NCBI GenBank assembly: GCA_024742395.1
Contig: JANSYO010000005.1
Location: 57,770 to 121,769, forward strand
Direction of reading: 5' to 3'
Origin: Cytophagales bacterium
GTDB taxonomy: Bacteria > Bacteroidota > Bacteroidia > Cytophagales > Spirosomataceae
DNA length: 64,000 bases
Each line of letters begins with the position of its first letter. Within the stretch, counting starts at the first letter, position 1. Shown piece after piece: positions 34,034 through 42,859 of the stretch. Made by a program: the position numbers and the translations under genes. The notes below the pieces were generated by a model. That model ran no database searches. It saw only the letters and a program-made list of their open reading frames with translations, and was not told the origin of the DNA.

Positions 34034-34630
34034 CTACATGGCCTGGGCTACGACTTCTTTAACACCCGGAACCATTGTAGTCAATAATCTTTCAATGCCG
34101 TCTTTAAGCGTCACTGTAGCTGAAGGACAGCCGCTGCATGACCCTTGAAGCATCACAGTTACTTTTCCGGTTTCTTCATCATAGTCTGCGAAATTGATGG
34201 CACCACCGTCTGACTCTACTGCTGGTCTCACATATTGATCTAATGCTGCCTTAATTTTACCAACAGCTTCTGAGTCATTGGCGTCAATTATTAAGGTATT
34301 TTTATCCATGGTCTCTTTGGCAAAAACCGGATTTTCATCATCAAAGAAAATTTTCAGAAACCTTCTCAAATCACCAATTACGGTCTCCCATTGCGTTTCG
34401 TCATCCTTTGAGATAGTGATGAAATTAGAAGCAATAAAAACTCTCTGAACAAAAGGAAACTGGAATAAATCTGCCGCCAATGGAGAAGCCTTGTCTTCTT
34501 CCATGGTGCTGGGCATGTCTGGATAATCAAAAGACAAACCTTCGGGTACAAGTTCGTAATTCAGAACAAACTTCATCGAGTTAGGATTAGGACTTAACTC
34601 TGTATAAATCATTGTACTTCTCTTCAGCAT
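34034..34630 (-). CDS. Nfu-type iron-sulfur cluster carrier
   Basis: It delivers assembled Fe-S clusters to target proteins. The 198-residue protein has an N-terminal Nfu_N domain (MIYTELSPNPNSMKFVLN; FPFVQRVFIASNFITISKD) and a C-terminal NifU-like domain with the cluster-binding pair in GSCSGCPSATVTLKDGIE (Cys-x-x-Cys). The ATG at 34630 matches the usual MLKRST start; 34612 (MIYTEL) is an alternative and the open frame to 34663 adds an unlikely tail. It converges with the XRE regulator with only 5 bases between their stops. Confidence 0.93.
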   Translation of the reverse strand: MLKRSTMIYTELSPNPNSMKFVLNYELVPEGLSFDYPDMPSTMEEDKASPLAADLFQFPFVQRVFIASNFITISKDDETQWETVIGDLRRFLKIFFDDENPVFAKETMDKNTLIIDANDSEAVGKIKAALDQYVRPAVESDGGAINFADYDEETGKVTVMLQGSCSGCPSATVTLKDGIERLLTTMVPGVKEVVAQAM

Positions 34631-34836
34631 AGCATTTCTTTTGTTATCAGTGAATATAAACACCCCTGTGTCCGAATAAGTTTAGTTTCCGGTAAAAAAT
34701 ATAAAGAAACTCAATGCATTTCTTTTCACCCTTGAACCAAATATAAGCTCCTTATAATAAGCATAGTAAATATTAATAATCAGGCATGAAAGAAAATACA
34801 GACCCTATTATAATTGGTAAGAGTCATCTTATCACC

Positions 34837-34886
34837 TTAAACACAAAAGGCCGAACCTCCTGGGAGGTTCGGCCTTTTGTGTTTAA
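34837..34886 (-). terminator. Long perfect hairpin terminator after rpmA
   Basis: A 22-bp perfect stem (34839-34860 paired with 34863-34884; core GGCCGAACCTCC / GGAGGTTCGGCC) lies 13 bases after the rpmA stop. The flanking A and T runs let it end transcription from either side. Confidence 0.88.
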
Positions 34887-34898
34887 AACGTTTACTTC

Positions 34899-35168
34899 TT
34901 ATGCCTGAGCAGCTTCAGAAGGAAGAACGTGTACAAAAGACTTTCCGTCACGACCTTTCTTGAAAGTCACGATACCGTCTTCTAATGCAAACAAGGTATG
35001 ATCACGACCTAGTCCAACATTCTGACCAGGATTGTGTTTTGTACCTCTTTGACGTACAATGATATTACCGGCAATAGCGGCTTCACCACCAAATAATTTT
35101 ACTCCCAGACGTTTACTTTCCGAGTCACGTCCGTTTTTGGAACTACCTACACCTTTCTTATGTGCCAT
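34899..35168 (-). CDS. rpmA: 50S ribosomal protein L27
   Basis: L27 is a ribosomal protein near the peptidyl-transferase centre. The 89-residue protein starts [20 protein letters not shown], with [28 protein letters not shown], the invariant family core. It is basic with a flexible N-terminus and needs no N-terminal cleavage, unlike Firmicutes L27. It follows rplU by 54 bases on the same strand and ends before a strong hairpin terminator, the standard rplU-rpmA operon. Confidence 0.98.
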   Translation of the reverse strand: MAHKKGVGSSKNGRDSESKRLGVKLFGGEAAIAGNIIVRQRGTKHNPGQNVGLGRDHTLFALEDGIVTFKKGRDGKSFVHVLPSEAAQA

Positions 35169-35222
35169 GTTTAAAAAATATTTTAAGTTATGTCGGCAAG
35201 CCGACTCAAAATTTGTCTTTGA

Positions 35223-35534
35223 TTAAGCTACGATATCGCTGATCATCAACTTTGTCAGATACTGACGATGTCCGTTGCTTTTTTGATAGGTTTTTCTACG
35301 TTTCTTTTTGAAAACGATAACCTTGTCACCTTTAAGGTGCTCTAAAATAGTGCCTTTAACTTTAGCACCTTCTACTGTGGGAGCTCCAATTGAAACTTTT
35401 CCACCGTTATCAACAAGGAGTACCTTGTCGAATACAAGCTCAGCGTCCGTGTCACCTTCAAGTCTGTGAGTGAAGATGTAACGGCCCTTTTCTACTTTAA
35501 ATTGCTGGCCTGCTATCTCTACGATTGCGTACAT
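35223..35534 (-). CDS. rplU: 50S ribosomal protein L21
   Basis: L21 is a 23S rRNA-binding protein and always pairs with L27. From the ATG at 35534 the product is 103 residues, the usual length, beginning [20 protein letters not shown] and ending with [20 protein letters not shown], then [11 protein letters not shown], the L21 signature. The frame extends 11 codons further upstream but that part is leader sequence. A promoter element lies about 30 bases upstream. Confidence 0.98.
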   Translation of the reverse strand: MYAIVEIAGQQFKVEKGRYIFTHRLEGDTDAELVFDKVLLVDNGGKVSIGAPTVEGAKVKGTILEHLKGDKVIVFKKKRRKTYQKSNGHRQYLTKLMISDIVA

Positions 35535-35564
35535 GTTTATGAACTTTATGTTATAAATGGGCTG

Positions 35565-35572
35565 CAAAGGTA
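35565..35572 (-). promoter_or_regulatory. TAnnTTTG element of the rplU-rpmA operon
   Basis: On the minus strand TACCTTTG fits the -7 consensus exactly, 30 bases upstream of the rplU ATG. Confidence 0.65.
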
Positions 35573-35657
35573 ACTATTCTTATTAAAATTAGCAAAACCT
35601 CTTTCAGTATTATTTTAACTACAAATACTTTGCATCAATACTCCTATTCTTTGCCCT

Positions 35658-36302
35658 CTACTCTACCGCTGCATCTTGACTAATAAGGCCTTTAACTATT
35701 AGCAGCTGACCCACTCCATAGGTGCTCATGACCCAGAAGGATGCCAAGGCAACTGGCTGTTTGAATTGGTTAATGGCAATAAAACTATCAGATAAGACAA
35801 ACAGAACGGCCCCTATCAGCACAATGGTATCGTTTTGAGCATTTCCTGACTTTCTCATAGAAGAGAACCAGGCCATACAAAGTATAACCATCATATAAAT
35901 GTACACTGGCCATTTTAAACCGGCAGGTATTGCATCACCTAAAACGCCAAAAATCATTAAAGCCGCAAATGCGAGAAAAGGAAGCAATTTAAGCGGATGA
36001 AAGCTCAGCTGCTGTCTAAAAATAAGGAGATAAAAAACATGAGCCATTAAAAAAGAGCCTAAACCCATCATAAAATACATCTCTCCGGAAAACATCAGAA
36101 AACAATCACCTAACCATGAAAAAAATAAGGCCATAAGTAACAAGGTCTTATATGAATAATTCTTACCAATCATTAAGACTATTAGACCTAGCAGTGGCAT
36201 GAGAGCTGGTTTAGTAAAATCTGAGAAGAGTCCAAAGTCTATTATTCTCGTCAGAATATGAAATCCCAAAACAGCCAAATAAGAAATAATTAGCTTATTC
36301 AT
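35658..36302 (-). CDS. Lysoplasmalogenase-like membrane protein (YhhN family)
   Basis: A polytopic inner-membrane protein of 214 residues with about seven hydrophobic helices. The family blocks are visible: SDFTKPALMPLLGLIVLMIG, LLMALFFSWLGDCFLMFSGE, then MYFMMGLGSFLMAHVFYLLIF, and VLFVLSDSFIAINQF. Acidic residues inside the helices (LGDCFL, LSDSFI) are the suspected catalytic sites for vinyl-ether bond cleavage in human TMEM86 homologues. The ATG at 36302 starts two bases after the stop of the upstream nucleotidase gene, so the longer start at 36335 is unlikely. Confidence 0.9.
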   Translation of the reverse strand: MNKLIISYLAVLGFHILTRIIDFGLFSDFTKPALMPLLGLIVLMIGKNYSYKTLLLMALFFSWLGDCFLMFSGEMYFMMGLGSFLMAHVFYLLIFRQQLSFHPLKLLPFLAFAALMIFGVLGDAIPAGLKWPVYIYMMVILCMAWFSSMRKSGNAQNDTIVLIGAVLFVLSDSFIAINQFKQPVALASFWVMSTYGVGQLLIVKGLISQDAAVE

Positions 36303-36304
36303 AT

Positions 36305-36838
36305 TTACAATAATATTTCGGCAATTTCCTCCCAATTTTTCACTCGCTCATATCCGGTTAAAGCTTGATTATGAATGGCATCAAAGAGTAATTTTTGTCC
36401 TTTAAACGAAAACAGGTTTTTCTCGTGGTCGTCTATCATGACATCACCTTTCACAATGGATTTATCCCCACAGAAAACCATTTTTTGCCAATGTATAAAA
36501 GGGAAATACTGAGCTAACCATTCTACCTTTTCTTTGAGAGAATTAGGAAACTCAGTAGCTGCAGAAACAATAAAAACATCATGTTTTTCATAAAGCTCTG
36601 TTACCACATCAATGGCTCCTGGCATAACCGGGACATTCCTGAAGAAGCCCGGCTCATACAAACCATGGCGAACTTTTATGTACTTGTCTCGAATCTGCTC
36701 ATCCCAGATAGTGGTACCCAGCAGTTTTTCTTTTTGATAATTAGTACCATAACTTGAGTTATACAAGTCCAAAATAGATTGGCTGGTATCCGCCATGACG
36801 TCATCCATATCAATGACGATTCTTTTCTTTTCAATCAT
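36305..36838 (-). CDS. 5'(3')-deoxyribonucleotidase (NT5C type, HAD superfamily)
   Basis: It dephosphorylates deoxynucleoside monophosphates. The 177-residue HAD protein has motif I IDMDDVMADTS (the catalytic Asp pair), motif II VSAATEFPNS and late motifs KGDVMIDDHEKNL (Asp pair), as in the NT5C family with a small C1-type cap. The length fits the family. It is co-transcribed with the lysoplasmalogenase gene (2-base gap). A pathway link between the two is not apparent. Confidence 0.9.
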   Translation of the reverse strand: MIEKKRIVIDMDDVMADTSQSILDLYNSSYGTNYQKEKLLGTTIWDEQIRDKYIKVRHGLYEPGFFRNVPVMPGAIDVVTELYEKHDVFIVSAATEFPNSLKEKVEWLAQYFPFIHWQKMVFCGDKSIVKGDVMIDDHEKNLFSFKGQKLLFDAIHNQALTGYERVKNWEEIAEILL

Positions 36839-36909
36839 GAATCGGGCTGCTTTTGATTAAATCAAAACTAAGGATTTCTTTCACTATCTCCTTTAGGTTC
36901 ATTTAAAGT

Positions 36910-38235
36910 TTAAAAAGCGTAGCCGAATTCAAACTTTGGAGTAACACTTAAAAAGTTAAAAAAATAATAGGGGGAATTCAAACTATAACCCATATCCACT
37001 CCAGCATCGAAGAAAAAATTGTCTGATATTTTCCGTTGATAGCCAACTGTACCACCATAATTTAATGGACTAATACTAAAAGGTGAGAAACTATCTCCGA
37101 TTTTACCTATGGTTTCGAACTTTGCGTAAGGGCCCAGATAAATCCCATACAAACCATCGACTGACCTTCCTTTTACTATATCCCTATTTTGAAGAAAGTA
37201 ATATCTAATTGTCAAATATCCTGAAATAACCAAGTTGTTATTCCAGATTAGTTCTTCCTCGTATTCTGGCAATTCATAATAAAAGCTATCATTTATCGTA
37301 AACGGAACACTTTTGCCCCCTCTTTTAAAAAATTTAAAACCTATATAATTAATATTCGCAGCGGTATTAACAGAAACAGGCCAGTCACCCACCTTCCTTT
37401 CATAAGCACTATTAGCACTCAGATTCCTAAAAAAGGGGTCGATATATAAAACATCTGATACATCGACCTTCCATAAATGGGTTATTTTTTCATAACAGTT
37501 TAAGAATTCACATTTGTCAGAATTATTTCTTTTTACTGACCAATCCGCCCCAATTGTAACCAGAGTATTACTTGTAAGAAATGGAATATAATGATTTTTA
37601 GAATCTACAGAAAAGAAAATTTTATCTTGACCTAAAATGGTGCTACTGACTTGCTTCAACCCAAAATCAAATGAATAAGCAAGAATATTTCCAAGCTGTT
37701 GACCTAGCGATAGTTTGAATTCATTTTTTCCTGGAGCATATGGAGAAACGTGAAAATTAGGTCTATCATTAAAATCTCTATGAATTGTGGCATTGTGCTT
37801 ATAAGAAAGTAATTCTTGGTTATTTCTTAAATAACCAATCCCTATAAATGTGCCTGAGAGGTTTTCCATTTTACCTTTCCCCTTCAAATATTTCCTTAAT
37901 TCAAAACCCCATTTCGGATATCTGTACCCATCATAACTTGTTGTTGGTTTTTCATTCAAAATCGCTCTAAAGGAAAAATGATCAATCAATTTTACCTCCA
38001 GAGAAGCTTCCAATCCTTTTGTACTGCTGGGGAATCTCGGTCCATAATCGTAAAATCCCGCCTTGAAACGTAATTTGACATCTTTATCCTGATCAAAGGC
38101 TCGTTCAAATTCATCCGCAAGATTCACCTTTTCAAAATCAGTTACTATCTCTTTTGAATAAGAAACAGAATCAACAAACTCCTGACCAAATACCTGAGAG
38201 GCAGCCAAAACGAATAATATTAAGATTCTTATCAT
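36910..38235 (-). CDS. Outer-membrane beta-barrel-like protein, paralogue 1
   Basis: The family is not recognised. The ATG at 38235 gives 441 residues with a clean signal peptide MIRILILFVLAASQVFGQ; the frame extends to 38256, overlapping the upstream gene. It has alternating strand-like segments and ends in Phe (PKFEFGYAF), the C-terminal signature of barrels folded by Bam. It is clearly a paralogue of the next upstream gene: shared LADEFERAF/LVDEFEKAF and KFRAKVG-type N-terminal block, QQLGN/QQYGS middle block, HLWKVDVSDVLYIDPF/HLLKVDMSGMFYIDKY, and the same FGYAF end. Probably the last gene of the ECF-controlled operon. Confidence 0.75.
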   Translation of the reverse strand: MIRILILFVLAASQVFGQEFVDSVSYSKEIVTDFEKVNLADEFERAFDQDKDVKLRFKAGFYDYGPRFPSSTKGLEASLEVKLIDHFSFRAILNEKPTTSYDGYRYPKWGFELRKYLKGKGKMENLSGTFIGIGYLRNNQELLSYKHNATIHRDFNDRPNFHVSPYAPGKNEFKLSLGQQLGNILAYSFDFGLKQVSSTILGQDKIFFSVDSKNHYIPFLTSNTLVTIGADWSVKRNNSDKCEFLNCYEKITHLWKVDVSDVLYIDPFFRNLSANSAYERKVGDWPVSVNTAANINYIGFKFFKRGGKSVPFTINDSFYYELPEYEEELIWNNNLVISGYLTIRYYFLQNRDIVKGRSVDGLYGIYLGPYAKFETIGKIGDSFSPFSISPLNYGGTVGYQRKISDNFFFDAGVDMGYSLNSPYYFFNFLSVTPKFEFGYAF

Positions 38236-38245
38236 TTTATCTAAA

Positions 38246-39553
38246 TTAAAAAGCATAGCCGAATTTAAACTGAGGTGCCATTACCACTTTTCCTATACTA
38301 ATATTATAAGATCTGGAATCCTGGAATCTCAAGCCCACATCTATAAAGTACTTTTTGCTGATTTTCCGCTGATACCCCAAAAGAGGGCCGTATGAGCTGT
38401 TTCTCCAAGGGAGATATTGAAAATTGTCAAAGCCTGATATTCTTGTATCAATAGGTGTTACTGAATAATATACACCGAGATAGGGCCCTTGAAGTCCAGC
38501 AATCATTTTACCCTGGGCAATTTGTCTTTTTTGAAAAACGTAATACCTCAACTCACCATAAAATTGAGTAGAAAGGTTAAGCTTATTTGAGGTAGAACTA
38601 CTGTACAGACTTAATGTTGATTGTCCAAAATCTGAATCAATATTTTTATAGCCTATGTAGTCAAAACTTTCAAATCTATTTAAACTAAACCTGGCTCCCA
38701 GAAGGATTGAAAGGGGTAGCTTTCCAAACTTCTGCTCATAACTTAAGTCTGTTTGAATATTCTGAGTGTATTTATCGATATAAAACATCCCAGACATATC
38801 TACTTTCAAAAGATGATTAATTTTCTGGTGACAATTCAAAAAACTACATTTTTGACTGGAACTTTCCCTATTCGGTAAATCCAAACCAAGATTTATGGAG
38901 GAATAACTACTAATGTAGGGCAAGAATGGCCTCTGCTGACTCGCATATTTTAATCCGGCTTCGTCAATAGCATTTAATCGAACCTTTTTTAACCCAAGAC
39001 GAAGACCAACATCTAAAACACTACCATATTGCTGTCCAATATCAATCTGAAATGATCTTAATGGCTCAATGTACCTGTTCTGACCAATTGAACTTGAGCC
39101 GCCTGACCAATAATAATCCGGAAACGATTTAGCTTCACCGAAATTAAAGGTTTTTGAAATTGAAACATACGCCCCAGATAAATTTCCAACTTCATTTTTA
39201 TGTTTCAAATAACGCCTCCATTCTAAATCTAAAAGCGGGTAATTTCCGAATGAAAGAAATGACCTGGGTGTAAATGAAAGATTAGCTTTAACAGAGTTTT
39301 GTTTAAAAAGCTTCAGTTCACCTGAAATCTCCGGGGCTTTTGTAGTATTAAGTAGAAAGACGTCGTAACTTTTGAGACCTACCTTAGCCCTGAACTTCAC
39401 TTCCTTATCCAACCCAAAAGCCTTTTCAAATTCATCTACGAGCTTTTCAGGCTCAAAGCCCTCTGTACTTTCTGAGCTGTACTGTATATACGTGCTGTCC
39501 TGGGCTGATATAAAACCGGGCAACAGAGTCAAAATTAAGAATAGATTTTTCAT
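38246..39553 (-). CDS. Outer-membrane beta-barrel-like protein, paralogue 2
   Basis: The 435-residue protein starts with signal peptide MKNLFLILTLLPGFISAQ and ends QFKFGYAF. It is paralogous to the gene just downstream and matches it across the whole length at blocks such as KISKKYFIDVGLRF/KISDNFFFDAGVDM, with many differences, so the duplication is old. A pair of conserved Cys (KCSFLNCHQKINH here, KCEFLNCYEKITH in the paralogue) suggests a disulfide on the periplasmic or surface side. It sits one base after the upstream adhesin-like gene. Function unknown. Confidence 0.78.
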   Translation of the reverse strand: MKNLFLILTLLPGFISAQDSTYIQYSSESTEGFEPEKLVDEFEKAFGLDKEVKFRAKVGLKSYDVFLLNTTKAPEISGELKLFKQNSVKANLSFTPRSFLSFGNYPLLDLEWRRYLKHKNEVGNLSGAYVSISKTFNFGEAKSFPDYYWSGGSSSIGQNRYIEPLRSFQIDIGQQYGSVLDVGLRLGLKKVRLNAIDEAGLKYASQQRPFLPYISSYSSINLGLDLPNRESSSQKCSFLNCHQKINHLLKVDMSGMFYIDKYTQNIQTDLSYEQKFGKLPLSILLGARFSLNRFESFDYIGYKNIDSDFGQSTLSLYSSSTSNKLNLSTQFYGELRYYVFQKRQIAQGKMIAGLQGPYLGVYYSVTPIDTRISGFDNFQYLPWRNSSYGPLLGYQRKISKKYFIDVGLRFQDSRSYNISIGKVVMAPQFKFGYAF

Positions 39554-39554
39554 G

Positions 39555-40439
39555 TTATTGTATGGTTAAACTCCCTGAATCAAGATTAATAATCAACTGG
39601 CCGGTTCCTTTATTTTCCCACAAGTTTTTATGTTCTTCAGACTCTTTCCAGTGAAACGATGAGTTATTTTTGGGTATTTTCCAATTTGAATTACTGCTTT
39701 TTATCGCTGCAGTAGACTTGCGAATATCTTCTGCATTTACCGTTAAATTGGCTTCTTTGGCTTCAATTTTAATCGTTTGAGTTCCAGGAATATAATCGTA
39801 AACTAAAGAACCATTGGCCACCTTGGCTTCTAAACTACCTTTATGAGCCTTGATTATAGATTCTGAATGATCTGTATCCAAAATCAATGGATACATAAGA
39901 TCTGCTACAACATTAGAACCAAAATAGCTTATCAAATTGATAACAGACTGGCAATCTGTTAATAACGACTGGCAAAATTCGAGTTTTAGCTTAAGATTAC
40001 TCTTTACACCGTTTACCTTAACTTCGCCAAAAGTATTGTTTATGCTTAAGGCCAATCTGGCAGGTACGCGAATTTTATAACTGGCTGCAAAGTTTGACTC
40101 TGGTTTTTCGCTTCCATTTTGAATCAATAAATAGTTCCTTAAGTAATACGCTTTCCCAATTTTTTGATTTAGGAAATGCATCGCTGCCAGTTCTCTTTGG
40201 GCTCTGGCTTTATCAGGATGTTTGGAGCTCAGTTTCACTTCAATGCTTATGTCCTCCTTTTCCCAGGCCTCTATCTCTATATCAGCTCTTTCTGAATTTA
40301 TCACAAGCTCCTTTATTAACTTTGACGGCACTTCTTTCCTGATGGTTTTGGTTAGAATATGCAATGTGGTTTGGCCGCTAACCGCGGCCGAAACCAAGAG
40401 CATCAGGCAGAGTTGTGTATATTTAGTTCGCCATTTCAT
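39555..40439 (-). CDS. Secreted adhesin-like (DUF4097-like) protein
   Basis: The 294-residue protein begins with signal peptide TKYTQLCLMLLVSAAVSGQ. The mature part is a series of beta strands (LVINSERADIEIEAWEKEDI; RVPARLALSINNTFGEVKVN, then GVKSNLKLKL; GSLEAKVANGSLVYDYIPG) in the pattern of the putative auto-transporter adhesin head found across Bacteroidota. Its ATG overlaps the anti-sigma stop as ATGA, so they are co-translated. The downstream barrel gene starts after a one-base gap. It may be an envelope sensor or target of the ECF system; that is inferred from position. Confidence 0.78.
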   Translation of the reverse strand: MKWRTKYTQLCLMLLVSAAVSGQTTLHILTKTIRKEVPSKLIKELVINSERADIEIEAWEKEDISIEVKLSSKHPDKARAQRELAAMHFLNQKIGKAYYLRNYLLIQNGSEKPESNFAASYKIRVPARLALSINNTFGEVKVNGVKSNLKLKLEFCQSLLTDCQSVINLISYFGSNVVADLMYPLILDTDHSESIIKAHKGSLEAKVANGSLVYDYIPGTQTIKIEAKEANLTVNAEDIRKSTAAIKSSNSNWKIPKNNSSFHWKESEEHKNLWENKGTGQLIINLDSGSLTIQ

Positions 40440-41008
40440 ATGTATCGTGTAAGTTGTGTAATTAGCTCTGACTTTTGAGTTTCAATTTTTTTAAGCTCTT
40501 CCAAAAGTTGGTTTTTTGTATTATACGCCCCCATCACCTCTCTTAATTGATCTCCGGCGTTTTTTAGTTCTTCAAATTCCTCTTTTAACTCCCTGAATTC
40601 AGGGTCTCGGCAGACTTCCACTTTTTGAGTACATAAGGCGATGATTTTGTTATACTCTTTGTCTTCTTCATCAGACTCAGGCAAAACCTCAAATTCTGAA
40701 ATTATTTCTTTTGAAACGCTGATTTCCGGTTCAGAAACCACTGTTCTAAAAACCAAGAAGCTGCCTATTAATACAATGGAGGCGGCCACTGACCATTTCC
40801 ACCAGATCAGTTTTCCTGTTTTGTTTAAATCTGTCTCAAGTTGGTTCCAAACTCTCTCGTCAGGCTCAAAATCAGGAAGTTGTCTTAGCCTTAATGAAAG
40901 TTCATTTTCGTGTTCTATTTTTCTACTGAGCTGGTCCCAAACCTCTTCATTGGGTGTAAACTTCTTTAAACCGGCGAGATGCTCTTTTAAACTCTTCCTA
41001 TTTCCCAT
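40436..41008 (-). CDS. Membrane-anchored anti-sigma factor-like protein
   Basis: The 190-residue protein has two copies of a short cytoplasmic motif (LKKFTPNEEVWDQLSRKIEH and LPDFEPDERVWNQLETDLNK), then one membrane span (LIWWKWSVAASIVLIGSFLV) and a charged coiled periplasmic tail. This is the layout of anti-sigma factors without the usual Cys/His zinc motif. Its start (ATG 41008) lies inside the last 11 bases of the ECF sigma gene, so stoichiometry with sigma is probably set by translational coupling. The frame opens 12 bases earlier at 41020. Confidence 0.85.
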   Translation of the reverse strand: MGNRKSLKEHLAGLKKFTPNEEVWDQLSRKIEHENELSLRLRQLPDFEPDERVWNQLETDLNKTGKLIWWKWSVAASIVLIGSFLVFRTVVSEPEISVSKEIISEFEVLPESDEEDKEYNKIIALCTQKVEVCRDPEFRELKEEFEELKNAGDQLREVMGAYNTKNQLLEELKKIETQKSELITQLTRYI

Positions 41009-41516
41009 GATTCTTCTCAATCCAGGTTTTCAATCTTCTTTTACCATGATATAGCTGTGACTTCGATGTACCTTCTGCAATTCCCAGCATTTTAGCTATT
41101 TCCTGGTGCCTGTAACCTTCAATTTCATACAGCACGATAATGGTTCTGAACCCTTCAGGTAGAGCCATTAGGCCTTTATCCAGAAGTTCCAGATCAAGAT
41201 CAGACTCCCATAAAATCTGCTTTTCTACAGAAAGTGAATCCAGCTCATCAAAGATCACTTTACACCTATATTTCTTAATGGCCTTTCTGCTGACAATAGT
41301 CTTTATCCAAGCCCCAAGAGTACTTTGTTTGTTAAAATTTCTGAGATTTCTAAAAACATCAAGAAAAGCTTCCTGAAGCACATCCTCGGCGTCCTCAAAA
41401 TTTCCGCATAGCCTGTAGGCCAAGGTATACATCGCCACTTTATACTGATTATAGAGTTGTCGTTGTGCCTTAGAACTATTCGCCAAACATCCTTTGATAA
41501 GGTCTGCTTCGGTCAT
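40998..41516 (-). CDS. ECF RNA polymerase sigma factor (sigma-70 family)
   Basis: The 172-residue protein from the ATG at 41516 (MTEADLIKGCLANSSKAQRQ) has sigma region 2 (YTLAYRLCGNFEDAEDVLQE, then FLDVFRNLRNF) and region 4 (LMALPEGFRTIIVLYEIEGY and HQEIAKMLGIAEGTSKSQLY). It has no region 1 or 3. The open frame continues to 41639 but that part lacks sigma features. It heads an operon of sigma, anti-sigma, adhesin-like and two barrel genes, so it probably directs its own operon and envelope genes. Confidence 0.93.
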   Translation of the reverse strand: MTEADLIKGCLANSSKAQRQLYNQYKVAMYTLAYRLCGNFEDAEDVLQEAFLDVFRNLRNFNKQSTLGAWIKTIVSRKAIKKYRCKVIFDELDSLSVEKQILWESDLDLELLDKGLMALPEGFRTIIVLYEIEGYRHQEIAKMLGIAEGTSKSQLYHGKRRLKTWIEKNHGK

Positions 41517-41583
41517 TAAAAAATCATTTTTTATTAAAGTGCCAGATAAGCACAGAATGGTTGTATGAAGAACGGAAATTTCT

Positions 41584-42840
41584 TTACCAGACCCAATAAA
41601 ATCGAAGTCCACCAGTGAGACCTTCGCTATTTCCTCCATTCGTTTTTGGATTCATCCCCTCTGTGTAGTTAAGATGGGCGTCCAGAATAAACTGGTCATC
41701 CAGAAGTTTTTGAAAACCCAGGCCGGCTCCTGCTGCAGCCCCTGTATAGTCGACAAATTCCCAAAACACTCTTTTAGTCTCAGAGGAACCAGTAAAAAAT
41801 GAGAACGCTGTATTTAGGTAAAAGCCTTCCAAAACTGACTTTCCGCTTTCAAAATTATACTTATTTGGAAGTCTTAAAATATAGGCTCGCAGCTGAGTTT
41901 CTGCGGCAAAAGCGAGTGTTTGAGTCAAGTAAGACTGCTCTGAAAAAACAGGCGTACTATTACTGAACGAGTCGAAATGCCTGAATCGATGCACATTTCC
42001 CTGAAGCAGTAAGTTTATTGAAAGACCTTTTTTCCCAAGTGCTTGTTCGTAGCCAATATTAGGATTAAAAAACAGACCTTTTGCTGACAAATTCATTACA
42101 TCATTTAAACCCAGTTTTAGTAAATGACGTGGATTTTCAATACTCTTAAAGCTTTGCGTCAAATTATCATATAATCTGCCCCTCGGAGCAGCCAATGGAA
42201 GATGAAACCTTACATAAGAATTGATTTGTGGATAGGACCTTATGGCTGTCTGAAAGTATTCTTTGTCAAGAGTCTGGACCTTATAAACAGACCTTTCTGC
42301 TCCAGCAAAAATGCCATAATCAAAAATACCATGAATTTGCTTGCCTATTTTTATACCAAAACCATAATTCCCCTCATAGGCCTGTTCAGCTAAAGGACTT
42401 CTAAAATCCTGATATCTGGTATAATCCTCTTGATTTATTTGTCCTAAAAAGTAAAAGGCGGGTGAAAGATATAAACCGTTAAAAGTATGCCTTTCTTCAT
42501 TCAGATTGGTACCGGGAAAATAGTATCGCCCTGCTAAAAAGAACTGACCTTCAAAGGCCTGAGCACCGTTATTCCCGGGAATTTCAATTCCTGACTGTAG
42601 GCTAATTCGAGGGGAAAGCGAAACTTCGGCAGAAAGAATACCACTAAAAGTATTTTCGAGCTCTCTGAACTTATTAGCGTTAAAATAACCACCAACTTTT
42701 AAGACAAACTGAGGAGCCGAATGAAGAGAATCTCTGGAAGTAGTCTTCTCTGATGCATAAGTGCTAAGACATATAGAAAAAGATAAAGCAACTACCAGTT
42801 TTAGAAATCTTCCAAGCATAGCATTTGACACTCCAGACAT
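41584..42840 (-). CDS. Outer-membrane beta-barrel-like protein of unknown function
   Basis: The product of ~418 residues has a hydrophobic leader (GRFLKLVVALSFSICLSTYA) and strand-rich body with blocks such as QFVLKVGGYFNANKF, SLQSGIEIPGNNGAQ and LDAHLNYTEGMNP, ending in GGLRFYWVW (an aromatic C-terminus, as in Bam substrates). No family is recognised; it is not obviously related to the twin barrels downstream. The start is uncertain: ATG 42840 and ATG 42819 both precede the leader; the frame is open to 42876 but overlaps the preceding small gene. It is located just upstream of the ECF sigma gene. Confidence 0.72.
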   Translation of the reverse strand: MSGVSNAMLGRFLKLVVALSFSICLSTYASEKTTSRDSLHSAPQFVLKVGGYFNANKFRELENTFSGILSAEVSLSPRISLQSGIEIPGNNGAQAFEGQFFLAGRYYFPGTNLNEERHTFNGLYLSPAFYFLGQINQEDYTRYQDFRSPLAEQAYEGNYGFGIKIGKQIHGIFDYGIFAGAERSVYKVQTLDKEYFQTAIRSYPQINSYVRFHLPLAAPRGRLYDNLTQSFKSIENPRHLLKLGLNDVMNLSAKGLFFNPNIGYEQALGKKGLSINLLLQGNVHRFRHFDSFSNSTPVFSEQSYLTQTLAFAAETQLRAYILRLPNKYNFESGKSVLEGFYLNTAFSFFTGSSETKRVFWEFVDYTGAAAGAGLGFQKLLDDQFILDAHLNYTEGMNPKTNGGNSEGLTGGLRFYWVW

Positions 42841-42859
42841 AATGGTTTTTAAAAGGCCC

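Noticed and set aside
34786..34908. A ~40-codon plus-strand frame across the rpmA terminator
   Set aside because: Most of it is the 22-bp hairpin and the 3' end of rpmA read in antisense; no promoter and no protein-like pattern.
41517..41639. Longer N-terminus of the ECF sigma factor
   Set aside because: The extra 41 residues have no sigma-factor features; the ATG at 41516 gives the usual length.
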